DNA from: Hoeflea sp.
Lineage (GTDB): Bacteria; Pseudomonadota; Alphaproteobacteria; Rhizobiales; Rhizobiaceae
Direction: 5' to 3'
NCBI GenBank assembly: GCA_019084245.1
Contig: JAHRFE010000029.1
Span: 62,001 to 126,000 of the forward strand
DNA length: 64,000 nucleotides
The notes beneath the pieces are model-generated. The model was not told the DNA's origin and did no database searches. It worked only from the letters and a program-made list of their open reading frames with translations. Made by a program: the position numbers and the translations under genes. Positions 36,982 through 44,915 of this stretch are shown here, in pieces (within the stretch, counting starts at the first letter, position 1; every line of letters begins with the position of its first letter).

Positions 36982-37449
36982 TCAGGCGGCGAGTTCGCCT
37001 TCTTCGTCGAGCAGCGAATCAAGGTCGAGATGCGAGATCATCGACTTGTCCTTGGCGATGATCGCCGTGGTCATGCGCTGAACTTCGGTCGCGCCGACTT
37101 CCGGTACGCTCTGGATTTCGTCTTCGGCAACGGTGACCATGTCGGACACATTGTCGACCAGGAGGCCCACGAGTTGTCCGCGGATGCTGGCAACGATGAT
37201 CGCGGAGCGTTCGGTCGGCTTGATGGCGTCAAGGCCAAGCCGCAGCGCCATATCGATCACCGGAATGACGGTTCCACGCAGATTGATGACGCCCAGGACG
37301 TGGCGCGGCGCATGCGCCAGCGGCGTGGCCGGTGTCCAGCCGCGAATTTCCCGGACAGCCATGATGTTCACGCTGAACACCTGTTCGCCGAGGAAGAACG
37401 AGATAATTTCGAGACCTGAAGTCTTGTTGGCGGTTTGCGTGCTGCTCAT
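36982..37449 (-). CDS. cheW: Chemotaxis adaptor CheW
   Basis: A 155-residue CheW: LEIISFFLGEQVFSVNIMAVREIRG (about 13-37), HVLGVINLRGTVIPVIDMALRLGL and IVASIRGQLVGLLVDNVSDMVTV, the standard two-subdomain SH3-like fold that links receptors to the CheA kinase. GAGGA seven bases before ATG 37449 supports the start. It stands alone here, without cheA or receptors nearby, so it is an accessory copy or part of a scattered chemotaxis set. A C-terminal acidic tail (LDLDSLLDEEGELAA) extends slightly past the core. Confidence 0.9.
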   Translation of the reverse strand: MSSTQTANKTSGLEIISFFLGEQVFSVNIMAVREIRGWTPATPLAHAPRHVLGVINLRGTVIPVIDMALRLGLDAIKPTERSAIIVASIRGQLVGLLVDNVSDMVTVAEDEIQSVPEVGATEVQRMTTAIIAKDKSMISHLDLDSLLDEEGELAA

Positions 37450-37887
37450 CGTATCCTCGTTTTTATTGATCCGACCCGACCCGGATATGCCTCGGAGCCT
37501 GGTCCGGCCTGTCCGGTGGTAAATCTGCAAACAGGCGGCACGCCCAAAAGCCTTCATGTGCCGGGCACGGAGAAAGTCCGCGCATGGGAGGAATGTCGGG
37601 CCTGAAACAAGCGCCAATCCCCATGCTTCGATCTAACCATGCTTTCGTTAAGAATGCGAAAACACGGCGCCACAGGAATCCGCCATCTGTTGAGGTGAAA
37701 ACAGCAGGAAACGAGATTTCTTCATGTTGGTTAATTGAATGTGACTATCGGTCCGTCATGGATACTGCGCGGCCCAGGCGAAGACCGGAAGCCCGTGTCG
37801 CGCCCCTCGCCCCAAACGCCTGTCGCCCTCAAGCGGGTTTGCTTGAGGGCGACAGGATCACAGACAGTATTCAGGCGCTGTGGTCGC
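37450..37887. other. Intergenic region between cheW and the RNA helicase gene
   Basis: About 440 bases without a convincing gene. It must carry the cheW promoter near its left end (ribosome-binding site just before 37449) and the 3' end of the helicase transcript near its right end, marked by a 16-bp perfect hairpin at 37819-37856. The A/T-richer stretch 37640-37760 shows no clear promoter boxes or repeats. Confidence 0.6.
37819..37856 (-). terminator. Perfect 16-bp hairpin downstream of the helicase gene
   Basis: 37819-37834 pairs perfectly with 37841-37856 around loop GGGTTT. It lies about 30 bases past the helicase stop on the minus strand. No T-run follows in either direction, so termination may be Rho-dependent with the hairpin protecting the 3' end. 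Confidence 0.65.
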
Positions 37888-40092
37888 TCAGGCCTTGGGC
37901 TTGCGCTTCAATCCGCCCTTGCCGCCATCGGCGGTGACACGCTTGGTCACGTCGGCGAGCGGGTTCTTTTCGCCCTTGCGGTGCGGCTTGGCGGGTTTTG
38001 CCCCGGGCTTGAAGTCCGGCTTGAAATCGGCCTTGGCACCTGGCTTGTCGCGCTTGGGCTTCTTGTCCTTGGCAAACGGCTTCTTGTCCTTGGCAAATGG
38101 CCGGTCAATTCCGGCATCAGCCGCCTTGGCGGATGGAGCGGGCCTGGCCGCCGCAGGCTCCGGGCTTGCCTTTTCAGGCTTTCCAGCCGGGGGCGCATCA
38201 TCATAGGGCCAGCCGCCGGCCTTTGCCGGTGCGGGCGCATCATCACGGGGCGAAGGTTTCCGGTCGGCATAGGCATCGTGCCGCGGCGGACGGTCATCGC
38301 GCTTCTTGCCCCCGGTGAAAGGGCGTTTCTTGGCGTAATCCGGCTTGGCCTTTTCCCGCGGACGATAGTCATCGCCCGGCTGGTCCTGCCGCTCCATGCG
38401 CGGGGCGGAGGTGGTCTCCGCGTCCGACGATCTGGCGGGGCGCGGCGGCCGCGACGGCGCCTCGGGGACGCCGCTCAAACGGGTCACCGTGACATTCTTC
38501 TCGATCTTGCGCGTCGGACCGATGGCGGCTTCGAACTTGTCGGCCGCCACTCCCGCGATCTCGACATGGGTCTCGAGATCGTGAATGCGGATCGAGCCGA
38601 TCTCATTCTTGGTGATGTGACCGGCACGGCAGATCATCGGCAGCAGCCAGCGCGGCTCGGCCGATTGCTTGCGACCGAGCGACAGGGAGAACCAGACGGC
38701 ATCCTTGATCGCCACATGCTCGCGCGGCGCGCGCTCGGCAAAGGTCCCGCCGGACGCGCCGCCGGGAGCCGAGACAGGGCCGTCATCAATCAGTTCCTCG
38801 GGCGACGAGCGGCCGGCGCGGTGCAGGCGAACGAGCGCTGCGGCAACCTTGTCGGCCCCATGCCGCTCCAGGAGAGCCGCAACCATGGCGGCCTCGTCTT
38901 CAGCGACATCGGCCACAAAGGACGCGTCTTCCATCAGCCGTTCATCGTCACGGGCAAGAATTTCGTCGACCGAGGGCGGGCGCGCCCAGGCGGCGGCGAT
39001 GCGGGCGTCCGACAACAGCCGTTCAGTGCGGCGCCGCGCATTGTAGGGCACGATCAGGGCGGAGACGCCCTTGCGTCCGGCGCGTCCCGTGCGGCCCGAA
39101 CGGTGCAGCAGGCTTTCCGGGTTCTTCGGCAGGTCGGCGTGAATGACCAGTTCGAGATCGGGCAGATCGAGCCCGCGGGCGGCCACGTCGGTGGCGACGC
39201 AGACCTTGGCGCGGCCATCGCGCAGGGCCTGCAGCGCGTGGGTGCGCTCGTTCTGGCTCAATTCGCCCGACAGCGCCACGACCGAAAAGCCGCGGTTGGA
39301 AAACCGCGCGGTCAGATGATTGACGGTGGCGCGCGTGCTGCAGAACACGATGGCGTTCTTTGCGTCGTAATAGCGCAGCACGTTGATGACGGCGTTTTCG
39401 CGGTCATTGGGGGCGACCGCAAGCGCGCGGTATTCGATGTCGAGATGCTGCTTCTGGTCGCCCGCCGTGGTCACGCGGACGGCCTTGTTCTGATAGCGCT
39501 TGGCCAGATTGGCGATGCCTGCGGGCACGGTTGCAGAGAACATCAGGGTGCGGCGCTGGTCGGGGGCTGCGTCCAGAATGAACTGAAGATCATCGCGGAA
39601 GCCCAAATCGAGCATTTCGTCGGCTTCGTCGAGAACGACGGCGCGAATGGCCGACAGGTCCAGCGATCCGCGCTCGATGTGATCGCGCAAGCGGCCAGGC
39701 GTTCCCACCACGATATGGGCGCCGCGCTCCAGCGTGCGCCGTTCGGTGGTCATGTTCATGCCGCCAACGCAGGTGGCGATGCGCGCGCCGGCTTCGGCAT
39801 AAAGCCATGCCAGTTCACGCTCGACCTGCATGGCGAGTTCACGTGTCGGCGCAATCGCAATCGCCAGCGGCGCCTCGGCGCGCGGCAAGGCTTCTTCCTC
39901 ACCCATCAGCGTCGGCGCAAGCGATATGCCGAAGGCCACCGTCTTGCCCGATCCGGTCTGGGCGGACACCAGAAGGTCGGCATCGCGCAGTTCGGGCGCA
40001 AGCACAGCCTCCTGAACCGGAGTGAGCGTTTCATAGCCGCGTTTTGCCAGCGCCCGGGCTATCGCCGGCTGGATGGTCGCAAGGTCTGTCAT
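37888..40092 (-). CDS. deaD: DEAD-box ATP-dependent RNA helicase (DeaD/DbpA-like)
   Basis: A 734-residue helicase involved in ribosome assembly or RNA turnover, often cold-linked. Motifs in order: Q-motif region KRGYETLTPVQEAV, motif I SAQTGSGKTVAF, Ia PTRELAMQ, II VVLDEADEMLD, III MFSATVPAG, IV VFCSTRATVNHL, V VATDVAARGLDLP and VI HRSGRTGRAGRKG. A DbpA-type RNA-binding domain follows (about 490-560; PRWLLPMICRAGHITKNEIG). The last 165 residues are a Lys/Pro/Asp-rich disordered tail with tandem FAKDKKP and DFKP repeats, likely an RNA-binding or degradosome-tethering region. The ATG is preceded by a leader with a hairpin at 40120-40135. Confidence 0.92.
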   Translation of the reverse strand: MTDLATIQPAIARALAKRGYETLTPVQEAVLAPELRDADLLVSAQTGSGKTVAFGISLAPTLMGEEEALPRAEAPLAIAIAPTRELAMQVERELAWLYAEAGARIATCVGGMNMTTERRTLERGAHIVVGTPGRLRDHIERGSLDLSAIRAVVLDEADEMLDLGFRDDLQFILDAAPDQRRTLMFSATVPAGIANLAKRYQNKAVRVTTAGDQKQHLDIEYRALAVAPNDRENAVINVLRYYDAKNAIVFCSTRATVNHLTARFSNRGFSVVALSGELSQNERTHALQALRDGRAKVCVATDVAARGLDLPDLELVIHADLPKNPESLLHRSGRTGRAGRKGVSALIVPYNARRRTERLLSDARIAAAWARPPSVDEILARDDERLMEDASFVADVAEDEAAMVAALLERHGADKVAAALVRLHRAGRSSPEELIDDGPVSAPGGASGGTFAERAPREHVAIKDAVWFSLSLGRKQSAEPRWLLPMICRAGHITKNEIGSIRIHDLETHVEIAGVAADKFEAAIGPTRKIEKNVTVTRLSGVPEAPSRPPRPARSSDAETTSAPRMERQDQPGDDYRPREKAKPDYAKKRPFTGGKKRDDRPPRHDAYADRKPSPRDDAPAPAKAGGWPYDDAPPAGKPEKASPEPAAARPAPSAKAADAGIDRPFAKDKKPFAKDKKPKRDKPGAKADFKPDFKPGAKPAKPHRKGEKNPLADVTKRVTADGGKGGLKRKPKA

Positions 40093-40453
40093 GTCGGATC
40101 TTTCGGACTTCGTGTTTGAGCCCGCTCAAGCGGGCGCCATGTGCGGGCGAATGTCCGGCCACGGCTTTAGGGCTTCATAAAGCACATTTAAGCAAGAAGA
40201 AACGGGGCTAAGCAAGAAAGTTGCCAGGCATGCCCTCAGTGCAAGCACCGCCGCCTGCTAGGCGTGTTGATCAGTTTCGGTGGGACGCTCGAGAAAGAAG
40301 CCCGCCAAGCCGTCAACCAAAACGTGAAAATGCAGAAGCTGGAGACCTTCCGAATGAACCGACGGGAGCGGCATACGGTTAATCGGTGGGGCGAAAGCTT
40401 GACAAAATTGTGCATCCCCAGGGAACCAAGGCGAAACTGTGGCGTTGGGGGGC
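40093..40453. promoter_or_regulatory. Helicase leader and upstream region
   Basis: A 361-base gap. The helicase leader carries the hairpin GCCCGCT-CA-AGCGGGC (40120-40135). Farther upstream two direct copies of TAAGCAAGAA (40189-40198 and 40209-40218) are spaced 20 bases apart; on the minus strand each reads TTCTTGCTTA and the region contains TTGCTT and TTAAAT boxes that could form the helicase promoter. The right part (40260-40450) shows no convincing gene or repeat and presumably holds the promoter of the small secreted protein. Confidence 0.4.
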
Positions 40454-40747
40454 ATGAAAAAGATTGCTCTCATCACCGTATCCATCCTCGCACTCGGCGC
40501 AGCCGCTATTGCTGCTGATGTAGATGGGTTGTCCACCGATCGCGAAGAAGCTTCATTCGGCTCTGCTTCTATTGCGCTCGCGCCAACTGCTATCCCATCA
40601 AGCTTTGATGAAACAGGTGACGCCGTGATCGAACGCAAGATACGCCTGGTCACTGCCCCCGTCGCACCGGTCAGCTCTTGCGATGCCGCCCATTGGCCAT
40701 ATTATCCGGCAGACTGCCTGACCACGTTTGAACCCGCCGCTCTTTGA
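40454..40747 (+). CDS. Small secreted protein with a C-terminal cysteine motif
   Basis: A 97-residue protein beginning MKKIALITVSILALGAAAIA, a clear Sec signal peptide cut near AIAA-DVDG. The mature part of about 75 residues is Ser/Ala/Pro-rich and ends with CDAAHWPYYPADCLTTF, a two-cysteine WPY motif that recurs in short exported proteins of Rhizobiales and related groups, function unknown; a disulfide between the two cysteines is likely. GGGGGG precedes the ATG directly. It stands between the helicase and a LysR gene with no operon partner. Real gene call is supported by the signal peptide and motif; no function can be given. Confidence 0.65.
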   Translation: MKKIALITVSILALGAAAIAADVDGLSTDREEASFGSASIALAPTAIPSSFDETGDAVIERKIRLVTAPVAPVSSCDAAHWPYYPADCLTTFEPAAL

Positions 40748-40844
40748 GCCAAAGCACTCCAAGCCGTTCCTGCCGACACTCGCATGACACCGGCCCGGAC
40801 CGACCCCAGTTGTCAGCCGCGCGGAATGCTGGTTGTTATGCGCC

Positions 40845-41753
40845 ATGGCCTTCACGCTTCGCCAATTGCAATATTTTGTTGCTGTCGCCGCCCAGGGCAC
40901 CGTCTCGGGGGCGGCGCAGAACCTATCGATTTCGCAATCGGCAGTGACCGAGGCGATCAAGGAACTGGAGGGCGACCTTGGAGTGGAATTGTTCGAGCGC
41001 CATTCGCGCGGGCTGGCGATCACCCACAAGGGCCATCAGTTCCTGCGCCACGCGACCAAGATCCTGTCCGATGTTTCCGACGCCCGCCGCACCTTCTCCG
41101 ACGACAAGGAGAACCTTACCGGCTCACTCAATCTGGGCGTGACCTCGCTGGTGGCGGGCTATGTGCTGTCGGACCTCCTGGCGCGCTACCGCCGGGCCTT
41201 TCCCGGCGTTACGGTCTCGGCGATCGAGGACAATGGCGATTATCTCGAACACCTGCTGATTGGCGGCGAACTGGACGTCGCGGTGATCGTGATCTCGAAT
41301 TTGCGCAACCGCATGGCGCTGCAGACCGAGATCCTGGAGGTTTCGCCCTACCGGCTGTGGCTGCCGCTCGGCCACCGGCTCGCATCCGCCGAGAGCATCA
41401 CGGTGGCGGAGGTGGCCGAAGAACCGGTCATCATGCTGACCATCGACGAGATCGAGGAAAGCACCGCCAAATTGCTGAGCGCCATCGGCTCGCGGCCGAA
41501 GATCGCCTTCCGGACCCGATCTGTGGAAGCGGTGCGCAGTCTCGTCGCCACCGGCGCCGGCGTGGCGCTGTTGCCGGACCTGGTCTACCGGCCATGGTCG
41601 CTGGAAGGCGACAGGATCGAGAGCCGGGATGTGTCGGGGAGCCTGCCGATGGTCCAGGTCGGCGTTGCCTGGCGGCGCGGCAGCGAACTCACGCAAGCCG
41701 CGCGCGATTTCATCGGCCTGTCGCAGGCGCAGCGTGCGATCCGCCAGCGCTAA
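40845..41753 (+). CDS. LysR-family transcriptional regulator
   Basis: A 302-residue LTTR: winged helix-turn-helix at residues 1-60 (MAFTLRQLQYFVAVAAQGTV then AQNLSISQSAVTEAIKELEG) and a periplasmic-binding-like effector domain (about 90-295; GSLNLGVTSLVAGYVLSDLL). Its target is not evident: LTTRs usually sit divergent to their target, but the left neighbour points the same way. The downstream arsC and YdcSTUV-like operon are candidates. ATG 40845 gives the normal LysR N-terminus; a TTG four codons earlier is possible. Confidence 0.87.
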   Translation: MAFTLRQLQYFVAVAAQGTVSGAAQNLSISQSAVTEAIKELEGDLGVELFERHSRGLAITHKGHQFLRHATKILSDVSDARRTFSDDKENLTGSLNLGVTSLVAGYVLSDLLARYRRAFPGVTVSAIEDNGDYLEHLLIGGELDVAVIVISNLRNRMALQTEILEVSPYRLWLPLGHRLASAESITVAEVAEEPVIMLTIDEIEESTAKLLSAIGSRPKIAFRTRSVEAVRSLVATGAGVALLPDLVYRPWSLEGDRIESRDVSGSLPMVQVGVAWRRGSELTQAARDFIGLSQAQRAIRQR

Positions 41754-41790
41754 GCCTTTTCCGAAGCCAGCGTCTTGTCATGTCATATAA

Positions 41791-41814
41791 ATCGGATATT
41801 CTTGATATATCGAT
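41791..41814. promoter_or_regulatory. Imperfect inverted repeat upstream of arsC
   Basis: ATCGGATAT (41791-41799) and ATATCGAT (41807-41814) form an inverted repeat with one extra G in the left arm, in an A/T-rich stretch 67 bases before the arsC ATG. It resembles the AT-rich dyads bound by ArsR-type repressors, but no arsR gene is in the window. Confidence 0.35.
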
Positions 41815-41880
41815 GCGATGGGATGCGTAGGCCACCTTTGCCACGCAGGAGCACGATCTAGACGAAAAGCGAGCAAAATC

Positions 41881-42396
41881 ATGACCGACAAGATCTACAA
41901 TGTGCTGTTTCTGTGCACCGGCAACTCGGCCCGGTCGATCCTCGCGGAAGCCATCATGAACCGCGCCGGGCAAGGCCGGTTCAAGGCCTATTCGGCCGGC
42001 TCTCAACCGAAGGGCGAAGTCCACCCCTACACGCTCGACCTGCTGCGGCAGACAAACTTTGACACAAGCTTCGCACGATCGAAGGACTGGGACGAATTCA
42101 CCAAGCCCGACGCGCCGGAGCTGGATTTCGTGTTCACCGTCTGTGACAACGCGGCCAATGAAAGCTGTCCGGTCTGGCCCGGGCAGCCGATGACCGCCCA
42201 TTGGGGCGTGCCTGACCCCGCAGCAGCCGAAGGAACGGAAGCAGAAAAACATCTCGCATTTGCAGACGCTTACCGGATGCTCAATTCACGGATATCGATT
42301 TTTGTCAGCCTGCCATTGGCGAGTATTGATCGTCTCGCCCTGCAAAAACGGCTTGATGCGATCGGCCAGACTTCCGATATGGACGGCGCCGCCTGA
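41881..42396 (+). CDS. arsC: Arsenate reductase, low-molecular-weight phosphatase type
   Basis: A 171-residue protein of the LMW-PTP/ArsC family with the P-loop CTGNSARS (Cys12 to Arg18, CX5R) near the N-terminus, the Asp-containing FTVCDNAANESCPVWPG segment and HWGVPDPAAAEG. Thioredoxin-linked ArsC of Gram-positives has a second Cys in the P-loop (CTGNSCR); here it is Ala, as in the common alphaproteobacterial type, with cysteines in VCDNAANESC available for the redox relay. It reduces arsenate to arsenite. It stands alone, without arsenite efflux or arsR neighbours. A perfect 9-bp hairpin follows 44 bases after the stop. Confidence 0.85.
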   Translation: MTDKIYNVLFLCTGNSARSILAEAIMNRAGQGRFKAYSAGSQPKGEVHPYTLDLLRQTNFDTSFARSKDWDEFTKPDAPELDFVFTVCDNAANESCPVWPGQPMTAHWGVPDPAAAEGTEAEKHLAFADAYRMLNSRISIFVSLPLASIDRLALQKRLDAIGQTSDMDGAA

Positions 42397-42440
42397 GACC
42401 AGGTCTCGCCCCCTACCCGGCACCCGAAAACCCGGACGCA

Positions 42441-42463
42441 GGCTCCCATAATTGATGGGAGCC
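42441..42463 (+). terminator. Hairpin downstream of arsC
   Basis: GGCTCCCAT pairs perfectly with ATGGGAGCC (42455-42463) around AATTG. No T-run follows, so it may be a Rho-type or weak intrinsic terminator. Confidence 0.55.
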
Positions 42464-42486
42464 GATGAATGGCGCGGAAATGAGCT

Positions 42487-42509
42487 CGATATCGGTTTTC
42501 CCGATATCG
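42487..42509. promoter_or_regulatory. Perfect 9-bp inverted repeat upstream of the polyamine transport operon
   Basis: CGATATCGG (42487-42495), spacer TTTTC, CCGATATCG (42501-42509). Its position about 100 bases before the binding-protein ATG and its A/T-rich core look like a regulator operator more than a terminator. The regulator is not identified; the LysR gene at 40845 is one candidate. Confidence 0.5.
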
Positions 42510-42611
42510 CCAATCTGATAAAAGTATTTGTGGTCTCAGGATGATCGTATCACTCTTGGCTCCCGACGCAGGCAGCTATTTTGGCGGCCGCATACAGGGG
42601 AGCTCAAGCAG

Positions 42612-43775
42612 ATGAAAAAAACCTTGAACACATGCACTGCGATGGCATTGGCGCTTTCGGTCATGGCGCCGGGATTGGCGTCGGCCGAAATGATAACAGA
42701 GATCGGACCCGCTGAAGGTCAGGTCAACATTGTCGCCTGGCCGGGTTACATCGAGCGCGGCGAGACCGTGAAGGAATTCGACTGGGTCACCAAGTTCGAG
42801 GAAGCCTCGGGCTGCAAGGTCAACGTCAAGACTGCCAACACATCCGACGAGATGGTGGCGTTGATGAACGAAGGCGGCTTCGATCTCGTCACTGCCTCGG
42901 GTGATGCTTCGCTGCGTCTGATCGCGGGCAAACGCGTCCAGCCGGTCAATATCGACCTGGTCCCGAGCTGGTCGGAAGTCGATGACCGCCTCAAGGATGC
43001 GCCCTGGCACACGGTCGATGGCGTTCATTACGGGGTGCCGTACATGTGGGGCCCGAATGTGCTGATGTACAACACCGAAACCTTCAAGGAAGCCCCCACT
43101 TCGTGGAACGTCGTGTTCGAAGAAATGGAGCTGCCGGACGGCCAGACCAACAAGGGCCGCGTCCAGGCCTATGATGGCCCCATCCATATTGCCGATGCGG
43201 CGCAATACCTGATGTTCCACAAGCCGGAACTCGGCATCAAGAGTCCCTACGAACTCAACGAAGACCAGTACAAGGAAGCACTTGATCTGCTGCGCGTGCA
43301 GCGGACCTTGGTGGGCCGCTACTGGCACGACGCGTTCATCCAGATTGACGATTTCAAAAATGAAGGCGTGGTGGCGTCGGGCTCCTGGCCGTTCCAGGTC
43401 AACCTGCTCAAGGGCGACAACCAGCCAGTGGCGTCAGTCTTCCCGCAGGAAGGCGTGACTGGGTGGGCTGATACCACCATGATGCATGTCGACGCGGCCA
43501 ATCCGAACTGCTCCTACATGTGGATGGAGCACACGCTGTCGTCAAACCTGCCCAGCGACCTCGGCGTCTGGTTCGGCGCCAATCCACCCGTTCCTGCGGC
43601 CTGCACTGACGGGCGAGGCATGATGACCCCTGAAACCTGCACCACCAATGGCTTTGACAATTTCGAGCAGGTCCGCTTCTGGACCACGCCTGTGACCCAG
43701 TGCGAAAGCCAGGGCGAGTGCGTGCCCTATTACCGCTGGGTCTCGGACTATATCGGTGTCATCGGCGGCCGTTGA
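42612..43775 (+). CDS. Polyamine-type ABC transporter substrate-binding protein (YdcS/PotD-like)
   Basis: A 387-residue periplasmic protein with a Sec signal (MKKTLNTCTAMALALSVMAP to ASA, then EMITEIG). The mature part has VNIVAWPGYIERGETVKEFDWVTKFEEASGCKV and GVPYMWGPNVLMYNTETF, characteristic of the spermidine/putrescine and YdcS family. Gene order with the next four genes equals E. coli ydcS-ydcT-ydcU-ydcV-patD, pointing to putrescine or another polyamine as ligand. Six cysteines in the C-terminal third suggest disulfides. The start MKKTLNTC is supported by the signal peptide; the upstream sequence CAAGCAG is only a weak ribosome-binding site. Confidence 0.87.
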   Translation: MKKTLNTCTAMALALSVMAPGLASAEMITEIGPAEGQVNIVAWPGYIERGETVKEFDWVTKFEEASGCKVNVKTANTSDEMVALMNEGGFDLVTASGDASLRLIAGKRVQPVNIDLVPSWSEVDDRLKDAPWHTVDGVHYGVPYMWGPNVLMYNTETFKEAPTSWNVVFEEMELPDGQTNKGRVQAYDGPIHIADAAQYLMFHKPELGIKSPYELNEDQYKEALDLLRVQRTLVGRYWHDAFIQIDDFKNEGVVASGSWPFQVNLLKGDNQPVASVFPQEGVTGWADTTMMHVDAANPNCSYMWMEHTLSSNLPSDLGVWFGANPPVPAACTDGRGMMTPETCTTNGFDNFEQVRFWTTPVTQCESQGECVPYYRWVSDYIGVIGGR

Positions 43776-43802
43776 TCCGGCCCAACCAACGACCTGAACC
43801 AC

Positions 43803-43836
43803 ATCTCCCTCCCCGTGAACTTTTGGGGAGGGAGAT
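43803..43836 (+). terminator. Hairpin after the binding-protein gene
   Basis: A perfect 12-bp stem (43803-43814 with 43825-43836) around a 10-base loop, 27 bases after the binding-protein stop and 90 bases before the ATPase gene. Same placement as in the other ABC operons of this window. Confidence 0.75.
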
Positions 43837-43925
43837 TGGCAGCTCACTAGACCGTTGCATCACGATCTGCGCTCCCTTGGACCGGTGCCCTTCACGGGGC
43901 ACAACAGGACTGATCTGGATTTCCC

Positions 43926-44915
43926 ATGCCGTATGCCGTTTCCTTCCAGCAGGTATCCCGTCATTTCGGGACTGTTCGCGCCGTCGATGCGGTCGATCTC
44001 GAGGTCGAGGCGGGCGAATTCTTCGCCATGCTCGGACCATCGGGGTCGGGCAAGACCACCTGCCTGAGGCTGATTGCCGGCTTCGAGCAGCCGACCGCCG
44101 GGCATATCGAGATTTTCGGGGAAACCGCCGAGGGCGTGCCGCCCTACCGGCGCAACGTCAACACGGTATTCCAGGACTACGCGCTGTTTCCGCATCTCAA
44201 TGTCGCGGACAACGTGGCCTATGGGCAGATGATCCGCGGCGTGGCCAAAGCCGAGCGCCTGCGCGACGCCGAGGCCGCCCTTGAGATGGTCAAGCTGCCC
44301 GGTTACGGGGCGCGCAAGCCCGGACAGCTCTCCGGCGGCCAGCGGCAGCGCGTGGCGCTGGCCCGCGCCCTCGTCAACAAGCCCAAGGTGCTGCTGCTCG
44401 ACGAACCGCTGGGCGCGCTCGATCTCAAGCTGCGCGAGCAGATGCAGGAAGAGCTCAAGGCGCTGCAACGGGCGCTCGGCATCACCTTTGTCTTCGTCAC
44501 CCACGACCAGGGCGAGGCCCTGTCGATGGCCGACCGGATCGCGGTGTTCAATGAAGGCCGGATCATGCAGACCGGCACGCCAGAAGAGATCTATCGCCGC
44601 CCGAAAACCCGTTTCGTGGCGGATTTCGTCGGTTCCTCCAATGTGCTTTCCCCCGATTTGACCAGGCAACTGGGCGGACCGGCCGAATGGTCGAGCCTCC
44701 GGCCCGAGGATATACGCCTCGGCGCCGGAGGCGGCCATGAGGCCCAGGTTACTGGGACAAGCTTCCTTGGCAGCGCCACCCGCGTGACGCTGGAACTCGC
44801 GGGCGAAAAGCTCACCGTGCTTCTGCCTGCAGGATCCGATGTGCCCGCGCCGGGCGCGACCGTCCGCTTCTCGTGGGAGCCCTCGGCGCTTCACCTGATG
44901 GGGACGGAGGCATGA
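43926..44915 (+). CDS. Polyamine-type ABC transporter ATP-binding protein (YdcT/PotA-like)
   Basis: A 329-residue ATPase: Walker A GPSGSGKTTCLR, Q-loop FQDYALFPHLNVADNVAYG, signature LSGGQRQRVALARAL, Walker B VLLLDEPLGALDLK, switch VTHDQGEAL, and a C-terminal TOBE domain (about 240-325; FVADFVGSSNVLSPD). It energises uptake through the two downstream permeases. Its TGA overlaps the next ATG. Confidence 0.9.
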   Translation: MPYAVSFQQVSRHFGTVRAVDAVDLEVEAGEFFAMLGPSGSGKTTCLRLIAGFEQPTAGHIEIFGETAEGVPPYRRNVNTVFQDYALFPHLNVADNVAYGQMIRGVAKAERLRDAEAALEMVKLPGYGARKPGQLSGGQRQRVALARALVNKPKVLLLDEPLGALDLKLREQMQEELKALQRALGITFVFVTHDQGEALSMADRIAVFNEGRIMQTGTPEEIYRRPKTRFVADFVGSSNVLSPDLTRQLGGPAEWSSLRPEDIRLGAGGGHEAQVTGTSFLGSATRVTLELAGEKLTVLLPAGSDVPAPGATVRFSWEPSALHLMGTEA

